Notes: generated by a model from the letters alone, not told the origin. Shown: positions 28,955 through 38,604, counted from the first letter of the stretch. The stretch is 64,000 bases of DNA from Nocardiopsis eucommiae (GCA_018388625.1 CP074402.1:4340001-4404000), one strand, 5' to 3'. Numbers and translations are program-made.

Positions 28955-31050
28955 GTGAAAGCTTCCGAGACCCCCTTGCTGAAACTGATCCAGCAGGGTC
29001 ACCAGTTCGTGATACCGATCTACCAGCGCGCGTACTCGTGGACCGCAGCAGAATGCGACCAGTTGATGGCCGACATCGAGCGCGCCGGCCGCGACGACAC
29101 GTTGACTTCGCACTTCACCGGTTCGATCGTCTATGTGGAGAAGGGGCTGTCGAACTTGACGACGCAGGAGCCCCATCTCGTCATCGATGGCCAGCAGCGC
29201 ATGACCACGGTGATGCTCCTCGTCGCGGCCCTGGCCCGTGCCCTGGAGAGCCTTCCGGAAGGTACACCCGTTCCCCTGCCGGATTTCTCCCCCAGGAAAC
29301 TGCGCAACCGCTACCTGGTGAACAACGACGAGGAGGGCGATGACTACTTCAAACTTCTGCTCTCAGAAAAAGACCGGGAAACGCTGAAGGCGATCATCAG
29401 TGGTACCCCCTGCCATCGAACCCATCAGAGAGCGTGAGCAACAACCACCAGCGTTTCCTGGACCACCTCACGAAACCGAGCACGAATCTCGGAGACGTGT
29501 GCCGCGGCCTGGCCAAGCTGGTCGTCGTCGACATCCGGTTGGACCGCACATCGGACAACCCGCAGCTGATCTTCGAATCCATGAACTCCACAGGATTGCA
29601 GCTGTCACAGGCGGACCTCATCCGCAACTTCGTGCTGATGGGCCAGGCTCCGCCCGTCCAGGAGAAGCTGTACAACACCTACTGGCGGCCGATGGAGACC
29701 GATTTCGGGCAGGCCGCCTACGAGAAGCAGTTCGACGACTTCGTACGTCACTACCTCACCGTCGTCACCGGTGAGATCCCGCGTTTCGACAACGTCTACG
29801 GGGCCTACAAGAAGCATGCGCAGGGTTTCACATCCGAGGGCGTCGAGATCGAGGCACTCGTCCGCGAACTGCACGCCTACGCCAAGCGCTACTGCGCCGT
29901 CGCCCTTGGGCAGGAGGACGACAAGCTTCTCGCCGCGGCCTTCCAGGACCTGAGGGAGATCAAGGCTGACGTCGTCTACCCGCTGTTGCTGGAGCTCTAC
30001 ACCGACTACGAACACGGCCTGCTCGATCGCGACGATCTGGTCTCCATCGTCGAAATGGTCACCTCCTACATCTTCCGCCGCGCGGTCTGCCGCGTGCCCA
30101 CCAACTCGCTCAACAGAACCTTCAGCACGTTCACCAAGGCGATCGACAAGGCTCGGTACGTCGAGAGCGTCCAAGCGCATCTGCTGGGGTTGAAGAGTTA
30201 CCGGGCCTTTCCCTCTGACGAGGACTTCAAGGATGAACTGACCAAGGCCAACATGTACAACTTCAAACGCAGGTCGTACCTGTTGCGGCGGTTAGAGAAT
30301 TTCGGCAGGAAAGAACACGTCTCGATCGAGGACTACACGATCGAGCACATCCTGCCACAGAACGAGAAGCTTTCCGCTCCGTGGCGGGAGGATCTGGGAG
30401 CAGACTGGTCACAGATTCAGGAGCGCTGTTTGCACACGCTCGGGAACCTGACGCTGACCGGCTACAACTCCGAGTACAGCGACCGACCCTTCGTCCAAAA
30501 GCGGGACATGGAAGGCGGCTTCAGAGAGAGCCCGCTCCGGCTCAACAAGGGGCTCAGCGCTCTTGAATCCTGGAACGAAGAAACCATTCGGGACCGCGCG
30601 GAGCGACTGGCAGCACAAGCCGTGGACATCTGGCCCCGCCCGGTACGCCCCGAGGGTTTCCCGGACACGGGGCGACCCGCGACGGAATCCGGATACTCCA
30701 TCGAGGATCATCCGAATCTGACGGGCCCGCCACTGCTGAAACTATTCGAGAAGTTCCGCAGCCGGGTACTCGCCCTGGACGGGGTCGTCACGGAGACCTT
30801 CCTGAAGCGGTACATCGCATACAAGGCCGAGACGAACTTCGTCGATGTGGTGGCGCAGAGCGAGCGACTGAAGCTCACCCTGAACATGCCCTTCGAGGTT
30901 CTCCACGACGAGCGCGCTCTGGCCTGGGACGTGACCGGCAAGGGCAAGGCGGGCAACGGCAACGTCCAGGTCGTGCTGGACTCTGAGACGAATCTGGACC
31001 ATGTTCTGGGCCTGGTGCGGCAAGCCTACGAATACCAGGTCGGAGAGTAG
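28955..31050 (+). CDS. GmrSD-like DUF262-DUF1524-DUF5655 nuclease
   Basis: About 699 residues. The N-terminal DUF262 domain has 'VIPIYQRAYSWTAAECDQL' and the NTP-binding 'HLVIDGQQRMTTVMLLVA'. The middle helical region is followed by a DUF1524 HNH-type nuclease: 'YTIEHILPQNEKLSAPW' and 'CLHTLGNLTLTGYNSEYSDR' (about 460-520). The C-terminal 100 residues resemble DUF5655. This is the architecture of type IV, modification-dependent restriction enzymes such as fused GmrSD, so an antiphage role is likely. The GTG start gives 'MKASETPLLKLIQQGHQF'. A single -1 change near 29406 is restored by a sixth C. First gene of the tRNA-His island. Confidence 0.82.
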
Positions 31051-31255
31051 AGGAAGCGAGTTCGGTGCCCCTGGCGCAACGGCACCGCCCCACGTGGCTC
31101 AGCCTCGTAGGGCATCGTGCTTCTCGTGCCGGGGGCTCTCGCGGTGCGGCGCCGTCCAACCAGGCCACAACGCCGAGCGCACGAGGAGACACCTCGCGAG
31201 GGGGCCGGGAACGAGACGTTCGCTTGTCATCGAGATGGCCCACAGGACGCATCCA

Positions 31256-31795
31256 TCAGGCGTCAGAGACGCCCAGGTCCGCACGCATGGCGGCTCGAAG
31301 CTTTGCAAGCCAAATCCAGACTTCCTGGCGCTTCCGTTCAGCGGCCTCGTATGTCTCCCCTGGTCTGGGCCTTCCGATGTCGAGCCGCCTGACCAGGCCG
31401 AAAAGGCCCGTCAGGTTCTTGTTGACGCCGGAAGCGATCTCGAGGATCTCGTCGCTCAACGCGAGCTGGGCGTCGGCATAACAGTGGCGGTATGAGGAGC
31501 GCACTCGGTCCAGAGTGGACTTCTCCTCATCCCTCGGTTCTTGCGCCTCAACGGCTTTGAGAAGGTCGGTCAGAGCGGCCAGGAACTCCCGAGCCTGCGA
31601 GTTGAGGGCGACGTAGCCAGAGCGGCGCTGTTCTGCCCGCATCTTCTCGTCCTCGGACCGTTCCTGCTCGAGGCGCACGCGTTCCGTGTGTTCGAGCTCC
31701 CGGGCCTTGGTTCGATGCGCGAACACCTGGGTGGTGAGGGCCGTAACCACACTGCCGACCGCTCCTGCCAGGCCACCGATCACGATCGGGTCCAT
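31256..31795 (-). CDS. Membrane-anchored coiled-coil protein of the island
   Basis: A 179-residue protein. Residues 4-24 form one membrane helix ('VIGGLAGAVGSVVTALTTQV'). Residues 30-65 are a charged coiled coil ('ELEHTERVRLEQERSEDEKM'), and the rest is helical and ends 'VWIWLAKLRAAMRADLGV'. No catalytic motif is visible. The single helix near the N-terminus leaves a cytosolic helical body, a shape often seen in accessory or effector proteins of defence loci. It is transcribed towards the GmrSD-like gene and away from the nucleosidase fusion. I do not recognise a named family. Confidence 0.6.
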   Translation of the reverse strand: MDPIVIGGLAGAVGSVVTALTTQVFAHRTKARELEHTERVRLEQERSEDEKMRAEQRRSGYVALNSQAREFLAALTDLLKAVEAQEPRDEEKSTLDRVRSSYRHCYADAQLALSDEILEIASGVNKNLTGLFGLVRRLDIGRPRPGETYEAAERKRQEVWIWLAKLRAAMRADLGVSDA

Positions 31796-31896
31796 CCGCC
31801 ACCTCCGGCTCCGTTGTCGGATTCCAGAGTGCCATCCCGCACGGACCCGCCCAGCAGTCGCCCATGGCTGGCCTCACAAGAGCGGCGGTCACACGA

Positions 31897-32058
31897 TCAC
31901 ATCGGCACCTTGTCGGGCTGACTGGACCTCGTGGTCACCGACCCGTCTGACTCGACTACATCGCCCACCATCACGTCGATGACGATCGATGCGTCCCCGA
32001 TGTCCCCGGCGTGGTCGCCCAGGTTCAGCAGTACATCAGAACCACCTAGATCACTCAC
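31897..32058 (-). CDS. Possible small acidic protein
   Basis: A 53-residue frame from GTG reading 'MSDLGGSDVLLNLGDHAGDI', continuing with a Val/Asp/Ile-rich middle and ending 'QPDKVPM'. Third positions are mostly G/C, unlike the AT-rich DNA just upstream, which could hold its promoter. It lies 101 bp ahead of the coiled-coil gene on the same strand. There is no good ribosome site, so this is tentative. Confidence 0.35.
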   Translation of the reverse strand: MSDLGGSDVLLNLGDHAGDIGDASIVIDVMVGDVVESDGSVTTRSSQPDKVPM

Positions 32059-32112
32059 GAACCAAAAGCAACATGATCCACAAAAGCCAAAAATCATCAC
32101 AATAGTCAAATA

Positions 32113-33749
32113 GCGACCAGCGAGGACGACGGCCTCAAGGCACGTCCACGAGTATGGGAAGCAGCCCACGAGATCGGCCAGATCGCCGCCCACTTGGCGA
32201 GGGCCGGGACCTGGGCGCCCCGTGAGGCCCCGGATCGGCCCCGCCCCAAGGCACATCTGGGGGCCATCGCCGCCGGTGAGGTCGTGCAGCACTCCCGCGT
32301 TTCCCGCGAGGCTGAATGGATCCGCCAGACCTACAACGACGCGGTGGCCATCGAGATGGAGGGCGCCGGCGTCGCCCAAGCCGGGCACTTGAGTGGCTCA
32401 CCGGTGGCCATCGTGCGTGGTATCAGCGACCGAGCCGACGGCACCAAGGCCACCGAGGCGGATCGGAAGTGGCAACCGATCGCCGCCGCGAATGCCGCCG
32501 CCTTCGCCCTCGAGCTCGCTACCGAACTCATCGAAGCGGAGCCTTCCAGCATGCGAGAGAACAGTATCCCCCGCGACTCTGGCAGTGTCACCAACACCGC
32601 CCATGGCAGCGTCGGTGTCCAGGCCGGTCACGTCAGTGGCGGCACGTTCCACATGTCATTCAGCTCGCCCGAAGCCGCTGCCTTCGATATCCCGGCTCGA
32701 CTTTCGGACCTGAGGGAGGACCTGGCCCGAGAGCGCTCCCATGATGTGCGGTCGCGCTGGCACGAGGGAGTCCCGCTGGAGCCGCGAGAGATCCACAAGT
32801 TGGCGGCAGCGGTCAAGCTCCGGTGTGTGTCGCTGTTCCTGCTTCTGGGGTTGGCGGCCACGATGACCCTGGCAGCAGGGTTCCAGCAGGCCCCGTTGAC
32901 CACGCTGGCCTGCGTAATCCTGACTGTGGTCACCGCCAGGTTCACGATCCCCCTGTGGCTGAACATCCATAGTGAACGTCGACGCTTCCGCGAACAATCG
33001 CAAGAGCAACGGCGGATCCTCGACGACCGGGCAACCGAGTACGAGCGATGGAAGAGCAAACTCGCCACACTCCGCCCCTCGGAGCAGGAGATGGAGGGCT
33101 GGCTGGACGCGGACAAGACCTTGATCCTCGACGAAGTCTTGAGGCACTACGGGCTGGCCTGGCACGAGGTCATCGCGCATGCCTTCCTACCGACGTCGAA
33201 CCAGCCCTGCAAGTCGGCCCATGTGCCCCGTGGCCCATGGCGCTACTCCAGATACGAGATCAGGATCTTCCTGGTCACCGAAGAGGGGGTGCGCGAAGCC
33301 ACCGCCGACCTCGACTTCGAGCGCGGCACTGGTACCGCAGCCAACGCGACAACTACCGCTTCGCCGCTCTTTCCTCCGTCCAGGTGGAGATCGAGAGCTC
33401 GCGCCGCTACACGCTGAACATCACCCTGACCAACGGGCCGACCAGGGAAATCCCGGTGTCCGACATCCCCACACTCGACACGGTGGAAGAGGCACCTCAA
33501 AGCGAGAGTTCGGAGATCAACCTCGACGCTGCCGGGTTCTCCCACACACTCCACATCCTCGAAGGCATGGCCGCCGAGGGGAAATCGTGGTTCGAACGCG
33601 CGATGGATCCTCCACCTGCCTTCGTGCCCGAGAACCCCGAGACGGACGCTCCCTCGGATACGGACATCACCTCACCGGCGTGGAACAACACTGAACGACG
33701 CGAGCGCTCAGCCCACCCGCATCTGGATCCAGTGGGTCCGGTGTCGTGA
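32113..33749 (+). CDS. Nucleosidase (PNP/MTAN-like) fragment fused to a two-helix membrane domain and conserved C-terminal domain
   Basis: The first ~130 residues are the C-terminal half of a phosphorylase-superfamily nucleosidase: 'AIAAGEVVQHSRVS', 'AIEMEGAGVAQAGHLSG' and 'IVRGISDRADGTKAT', with the ribose-binding Glu and catalytic Asp. The N-terminal half (about 110 residues) is missing; in-frame stops lie upstream in AT-rich DNA and only a TTG at 32194 could start. A Ser/Thr/Gly linker ('NTAHGSVGVQAGHVSGG') leads to two membrane helices ('CVSLFLLLGLAATMTLAAG', 'LACVILTVVTARFTIPLWL'), a coiled coil and a ~200-residue C-terminal domain ('GPWRYSRYEIRIFLVTEEGV'). One -1 change lies near 33332. 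A defence role is inferred. Confidence 0.62.
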
Positions 33750-33787
33750 GTCTGGTGCACCCGAAGGGTGCCCGCTCCCCACCAGCA

Positions 33788-33868
33788 TTCAAGTCCCGTC
33801 ACTCACCCCAGAGTCGGGAGGCCCTGATCCTCTGGATCAGGGCCTCCCGACTCTGGGGTTCCTCGATC
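33788..33868 (+). repeat. Right direct repeat (attR) with perfect hairpin
   Basis: Positions 33788-33816 repeat the tRNA-His 3' end exactly. The hairpin that follows (33811-33853) has a perfect 20-bp stem, better than the left copy, so the original chromosomal tRNA terminator is probably here and the left one came with the element. Similarity ends after GGGGTTCCTCG. Confidence 0.8.
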
Positions 33869-33913
33869 TCCGACGGGGTACGACCGTCACCGGTCCAGCG
33901 ACAGGAGGCGACC

Positions 33914-34669
33914 GTGGGCAGATCGGTTCTGGTGACCGGCGGCACGAGGGGGATCGGGCTCGGCATCGCCAGGGCGTTCGCGGAGGCCGGGGACCGGGTA
34001 CTGATCGTCGGGCGTGACGAGGCCAGGGCACGGGAGGCCGCCGACGGGGTTCCGGGGGCGGAATGGGCCGTCGGGGACGTGGCCGATCCCGAGGACTGCG
34101 CGCGCGTGGTCGAACAGGCCGTGCGGAGCACCGGCGGTCTGGACGTGGTCTGCGCCAACGCCGGCGTCTTCCCCTCGTCCCCGCTGCTGTCGATGGACCA
34201 GGACGAACTGGGCCGGGTCATCGACACCAACCTCAAGGGCACGGTGTTCACGGTGCAGGCCGCGATCGAGGCCCTGACGGCCTCGGAGCGGGGACGCGTG
34301 GTGATCACGTCCTCCATCACCGGACCGCTGACCGGATACGCGGGTTGGACGCACTACGGCGCCACCAAGGCGGCCCAGCTCGGGTTCATGCGCAGCGCCG
34401 CCCTGGAGCTCGCGCCACGGGGCATCACCGTCAACGCCGTACTTCCGGGCAACGTGCGCACCGAAGGCCTGAACGACATGGGGCCCGAATACCTCGAACG
34501 CATGCGTGCGGCGATCCCTCTGGGGCGCGTGGGAGAGGTGGAGGACATCGCCGCGACCTGTCTGTTCCTGGCGGGTCCGGGGGCCTCGTTCATCACCGGT
34601 CAGGCCATCGTGGTCGACGGCGGGCAGGTGCTGCCCGAGGACGGCGGCGCCTTCGCGACTCCCGGGTGA
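33914..34669 (+). CDS. SDR family oxidoreductase (FabG-like)
   Basis: A 251-residue classical short-chain dehydrogenase. It has the cofactor motif 'VLVTGGTRGIGLGIA', 'CANAGVF', the catalytic Ser in 'VVITSSITGP', the 'YGATK' active site and 'FITGQAIVVDGG' at the end. It reduces a 3-oxo group or oxidises the alcohol with NAD(P); the substrate is unknown. The GTG at 33914 is chosen because AGGAGG lies 7-12 bp upstream and the Rossmann motif starts five residues in. It is the first chromosomal gene beyond the right island repeat, so it would have followed tRNA-His before integration. Confidence 0.88.
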   Translation: MGRSVLVTGGTRGIGLGIARAFAEAGDRVLIVGRDEARAREAADGVPGAEWAVGDVADPEDCARVVEQAVRSTGGLDVVCANAGVFPSSPLLSMDQDELGRVIDTNLKGTVFTVQAAIEALTASERGRVVITSSITGPLTGYAGWTHYGATKAAQLGFMRSAALELAPRGITVNAVLPGNVRTEGLNDMGPEYLERMRAAIPLGRVGEVEDIAATCLFLAGPGASFITGQAIVVDGGQVLPEDGGAFATPG

Positions 34670-34746
34670 GGCGGGGGTCGGCCTTCGCCTCAGCCCAAGG
34701 CGGGAGTGGGTCGCGACGCCTTCCCGAAGCGAATCGAACGATCAGT

Positions 34747-35100
34747 TCACCCTTGCCTCGCCCGGCGTGCCAGGGCCCAGAGCAGGGGACGGCGGGCCAG
34801 CCATTTCTCTGGAGTGTCGCTCTGGTGCCAGTCGGTCGGTTCGTCGCTGTTGGTCATCATCAGGGTCTCGACCACCCCGTCGGCCTGTGACATCACGAAA
34901 CCGATCACGTTCGAGCAGTAGGACGCCTCCATCTCCTCGATCCGGTGGGCCCTGTCGTACCGGTCCCGCCAGACCTCCTCCTGGTTGAGGAGGTTGACCC
35001 AGTGGTCGTCGAAGGACCATGTCGGGCGTTGGAGGCGGAGGGCGTCGGCCTTGCGCACCTGTTCGGCCGCCTTCTCCGACATCATCTTCGCCGGACTCAT
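34747..35100 (-). CDS. Small protein coupled to the STAND-like NTPase
   Basis: A 117-residue protein beginning 'MSPAKMMSEKAAEQVRKADA'. The ATG at 35100 overlaps the stop of the NTPase-TPR gene (ATGA) and has GGAAGGGGG just upstream, so translation is coupled. Mixed alpha/beta composition with Trp-rich parts ('PTWSFDDHWVNLLNQEEVW'), no membrane segment and no family I can name. Its fixed place as last gene of the three-gene operon suggests a partner or target of the ATPase. Confidence 0.65.
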   Translation of the reverse strand: MSPAKMMSEKAAEQVRKADALRLQRPTWSFDDHWVNLLNQEEVWRDRYDRAHRIEEMEASYCSNVIGFVMSQADGVVETLMMTNSDEPTDWHQSDTPEKWLARRPLLWALARRARQG

Positions 35101-37583
35101 CCCCCTTCCATACCAGCGTCCCAGAAGCGCTGCCTCGCCTCCCGCTTCACCTGAACCGCCTCCCACCACCGACGCCCGTGCGCGAGGCACCGCGCGTGAT
35201 GAGCCAGGGAGTCAGCGAGCGCGCTCTGGTACTGGGCGGGCCGCGCGGCTGCCAGGGTCCGGTATCGGTCGACCGTCTCGGCGGCGACCTCGGCAGCCCG
35301 AGCACACTCACCGGTGTTGTGCAGGACCGTCGACAGGTTGGAGAGGACCGCCGCGAGATCCACGGAGAACGCTCCGGGGTTGGTCTCCGCGAGGCTCCGA
35401 GTCATCCTTGCCGCCTCTTCGAACAGCGGGAGTCCCTCTCGGGCACGTCGCAGACGGACGAGCACACTCGCCCGGCTGTTCAGCACGATCGCGAGCTCGG
35501 GTTCGTGGACGCCGGGCTCCCTCTCGGCCAGGTCGGCGTAGATCACCGCGGCCTCGTCCAAGGCCGTGGTCGCGTCCTCCCACCGGCCCAGGGGCCTCGT
35601 GGACACCCGCCTGGCCCGTGAGTGTGCGGGCGAGTTCGGCGCTCGTCGTCGAGAGTTGTTGGTCGGGCAGGCCTCGGAGGAGGCGCACCGCCTCCTCCCA
35701 CGCGGTCAGGGCCTCCGCCCAGAGCCGGTCCACGACCACCAGGTCCGCGACCTGTCCCAGAGCACGTGCCAGGTCGAAAGCGTGGGCCTGGCGCTCCTCC
35801 TCGGGGAGCTCCCGGTAGAGACGCACCGCCTCCTCGCTACAGCGCAACCCCTCGTCCCAGTGGCCGAGCTTCATGTGTTCACGGCCCAGGAGGGTCAGAC
35901 ATCCCGCCAGATCGGGTGCGTGGCCGCCGGGAGCGCGAGCCACCAGGGCCCTGTACAGGTCGACCGACCGCTCCATCACCACGAGCGATTCCTCGTGCCA
36001 CCCCGCCCTGGCCAGCCGCTGGCCGAGCAGGCGGTGTTCGCTGGCCCGCTTTCCCGAGTCGTCGGTGCGACGCAGTCTCTCCCGCGCGAGGCGTTTGCCC
36101 AGTTCGGCGATGCCGACGTCCAGGTCGATCCGCCGGTGGTCGGGGAGCCGCGTCTCCACGGCTTCCAGAACCTCCAGGGAGACGTCGATCTCCGCGAGGC
36201 CCGCCAGGCAGTCCCCTCCGCCAGCGATGGCCAGGCCGGGGTCCTCCCGGAGGAGGTCCTCCACGTGCTCGGCCACGTGTGGCCAACGGTCACGCGCGGC
36301 CGCGGCGACCAGAAAGGTCATTGTCCTGGCCGTGTGCGGGGGCGGGGGTTCGTCGTCCGCGACCCCGGTGACCAGGTCCAGGGTGTCCTCGGCCCAGGCG
36401 GCGGCGGGCTGGTCCGTCAGCGCGTGGCCGGGCAGGGCGATCGCCAGGAGATCCTCGGCGAACCGATCGGGATAGGGCGGTTCCAGTACCGTTCGCGCGT
36501 TGAGGGACGGGTAGCAGACGCGGTGGTCCGCGAGGGTACGGTGCGTGTCAGACAACTCGATGCGACGAAGGACCGCGGTTCCCGCACGTGTGGGCAGTGC
36601 ACCTGTCGGCGCGGCGGTGAACACCACTCGATGCATCGTGCCGGGTGGCGTCGTGAAGTCCAGCCCGGAGATGCCGTTCTCGTAGAGGCGGGTCCAGTGA
36701 TCCCGCTCTCTGTCCAACAGATACGACGAGAGCCCCACCGTGTCCTCGGGCAGCCGCGCCCCATGCACGTGGGCGTCGACCGCCACCAAAGCGGCCATGT
36801 GCAACGCCAGGACCAGACCGTACTCCGGACGGTCGAGGTCGTGGGGCGGCTCCACCACGGAGGGTTCGGCCAGACCGTACCCTCGGGCGAAGGAGTCGCG
36901 GGCGGCGACGAACATCCGTTGCCTTCGCGAACGGTGACCCTCGAGTGCACGCAGGCCGAGGGTACCGGTCTCGGCCTGGAAGGCCCGTTCCAGGTTGTGG
37001 CGAACCGAACTCCACATGGTGTTCGACCGGGCCACCAGGAGCAGCCGGGTCGGAACGGGCTCGCGTAGGAGTGAGTTGTTGAGGAACCAGTTCAGGTGAC
37101 TGAGAGGCCATCGGTCCGCGTAGTCGACGAGGAGGACCAGGCCAGGGGCACCGTGCAGGCGCAGATCCTGGCTGTCGTGTTCGGGAGGAACGGCTCCGGA
37201 TCCGTGCGAGACGGTGACGACCTTCCACCCGTCCGCCAGGCTCCGGTCAGCGAACTCGGCGGCCAGCCGTGTCTTGCCCTAACCCCTGGGACCGTACAGC
37301 CAGAGCACCGAGACCCGGGGACCGTCCGCGTCACGCCACGCGAACAGTTCCGTGAGCTCCTCCTCCCGTCCGGTGAAGGCGACCACTCTGGAACGGGCGT
37401 CGAGCATGCGGCTGGGCCGGGGCAGGGCCCCTCGCCCGGGCCGTCGATCGACGTGACGCGATGCTCGTGCAGCAGGTAGACGGGGCCACCGTGTTCGAAG
37501 ACGTGCATGTCGGCACCGACCACCCCGTAGGCGTAGCCGCCGCTCTCCGCGAGGACGATCTGTTCAGGGCCGCACTCAGCCAT
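35097..37583 (-). pseudogene. STAND-like ATPase with TPR repeats, amber codon in the P-loop
   Basis: About 827 residues. The N-terminal segment ('SGGYAYGVVGADMHVFEHGG') is followed by a P-loop ATPase ('VVAFTGREEELTELF', 'LWLYGPRG', then 'GKTRLAAEFADRS'), a Walker B-like 'GLVLLVDYADRWPL', a helical middle and C-terminal TPRs ('LGHWDEGLRCSEEAVRLYRE'). Between 'GPRG' and 'GKT' the codon is TAG (coding strand of about 37280), so as read the Walker A motif is interrupted. A -1 change lies near 37440 and a +1 near 35598, where removing one C restores a TPR. The stop codon alone cannot be explained by a homopolymer error. It overlaps both neighbours by a few bases. Confidence 0.72.
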
Positions 37584-38040
37584 GCGCGCCAGTCTCCGGA
37601 CCGGCTGCCAGAGGCCGGTCCGGAGGCTGCGGCGGCAACTGGTTCACGGTGACACTGCCGTTCTGCGCCGCGAAGACCTGCCCGCCCTCGCGGGCGACGT
37701 TGATCTGGGTTCCGCTGTCCGGTCGGGAAGGCAGGCTCCGCCTGATCTCCCCCTCCAGGGCACGGAGCTCCTCGGTGAGGCCGGGATTGAGTTCCACGAG
37801 GTCCTGAAGGCGCGCCTGCCACTGGGTCTCCAGGACGCCCCGTACCCGCTCGGACTGGTCCGGATCACTGTCGGAAACCCGGGCCGCGTCCCTGTCCAGA
37901 CGGTTGGCGACGACCTTCCGCTCGTCCTCGTTCCTGCCTCGGAACAGCCGCAGGACCCCCTTGCGAGCGGCGGGCCAGGCATCGGTGGCCATGGCCCTGA
38001 CCAGCGCGATCACTCCGTCCTTGACAGCTTCTTCGAGCAT
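37576..38040 (-). CDS. Helical protein with a 'VFAAQNGSVTV' tail, first gene of the STAND operon
   Basis: About 154 residues from the ATG at 38040, which has GGGGAG six bases upstream. A helical N-terminal half ('GVIALVRAMATDAWPAARKG', then 'LETQWQARLQDLVELNPGLT') is followed by 'GTQINVAREGGQVFAAQNGS', a glycine/valine linker of the type seen in actinobacterial conflict proteins. The tail is Pro-rich. The stop overlaps the ATPase start by 8 bp, so the two are translated together. It is likely an adaptor or signalling partner; no enzyme motif is present. Confidence 0.65.
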   Translation of the reverse strand: MLEEAVKDGVIALVRAMATDAWPAARKGVLRLFRGRNEDERKVVANRLDRDAARVSDSDPDQSERVRGVLETQWQARLQDLVELNPGLTEELRALEGEIRRSLPSRPDSGTQINVAREGGQVFAAQNGSVTVNQLPPQPPDRPLAAGPETGAHG

Positions 38041-38208
38041 GCCCATCTCCCCGTCCGAGTCTTCGCGTATCACCACGACGAACGCACTCCTAGCGCCCGG
38101 TACAGCATGGTCTCCGCACGCGACCACTGACTGTCTACCATTCGTTGGAGCACGGGAACCCTTGCTCCGTACTGGATCCACGCTCCCGAACGGTGACCGG
38201 GGTCGGCG

Positions 38209-38604
38209 TCAGTGGAAGAAGCCGATGATGCCGTGTCCGCGGCCGGCGGCGGTGCGGATCCAGCCCAGGACCGCGGTGACCGCCTCACGCGTGTAGGGGT
38301 CCTCGATTTCCGCGATCCGCTCCGGGGTGACCGCGCGGGCCTGCTCGTCGGCCAGACCGACGGACTTGGCGGACCAGGAGTCGCCGTCGTCCTGGTCGCC
38401 CGCCAGGTACTCGACCCGCACCTCGTTCACGCCGAGGGCCGAGAGGGTCTGGTCCACCTCCTCGAGCCACCAGTACTTCACCGGGTAGAAGCAGCGGTTG
38501 TCGAGGAACCTGCCGTACATCTCGCACTGCGAGCGCACCGTCTCGGAGGCGGGGCGGGAGATCCTGTCCATGTCGACACTGAAGGCCATCAGTCCTGAAC
38601 TCAT
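38209..38604 (-). CDS. Conserved-looking protein of unknown function
   Basis: A 131-residue soluble protein with an intact frame and good codon bias. It begins 'MSSGLMAFSVDMDRISRPAS', has a Cys/aromatic-rich middle ('FLDNRCFYPVKYWWLEEVDQ') and a helical C-terminus ('EDPYTREAVTAVLGWIRTAA'). I recall similar actinobacterial proteins without a known role. It lies upstream of the STAND operon on the same strand, but a 163-bp gap argues for a separate unit, and it is divergent from the DHFR-like gene. Confidence 0.6.
   Translation of the reverse strand: MSSGLMAFSVDMDRISRPASETVRSQCEMYGRFLDNRCFYPVKYWWLEEVDQTLSALGVNEVRVEYLAGDQDDGDSWSAKSVGLADEQARAVTPERIAEIEDPYTREAVTAVLGWIRTAAGRGHGIIGFFH

Larger units (their letters stand above)
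28471..33816. mobile_element. Integrative genomic island at the tRNA-His 3' end
   Basis: The 29-bp sequence from the tRNA T-loop to just past CCA (28471-28499) recurs exactly at 33788-33816. After both copies the similarity continues through a terminator hairpin and into GGGGTTCCTCG. This is the pattern left by site-specific integration into a tRNA 3' end. The 5.3-kb interior has less G/C-biased patches and holds only a GmrSD-like gene, a membrane coiled-coil protein, a tiny protein and a nucleosidase-membrane fusion. I found no integrase, excisionase or relaxase, so it is a non-autonomous or decayed element. Confidence 0.82.

Noticed and set aside
32398..33180. Minus-strand frames opposite the nucleosidase fusion
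   Set aside because: They have no family motif and lie opposite a well-supported membrane protein.
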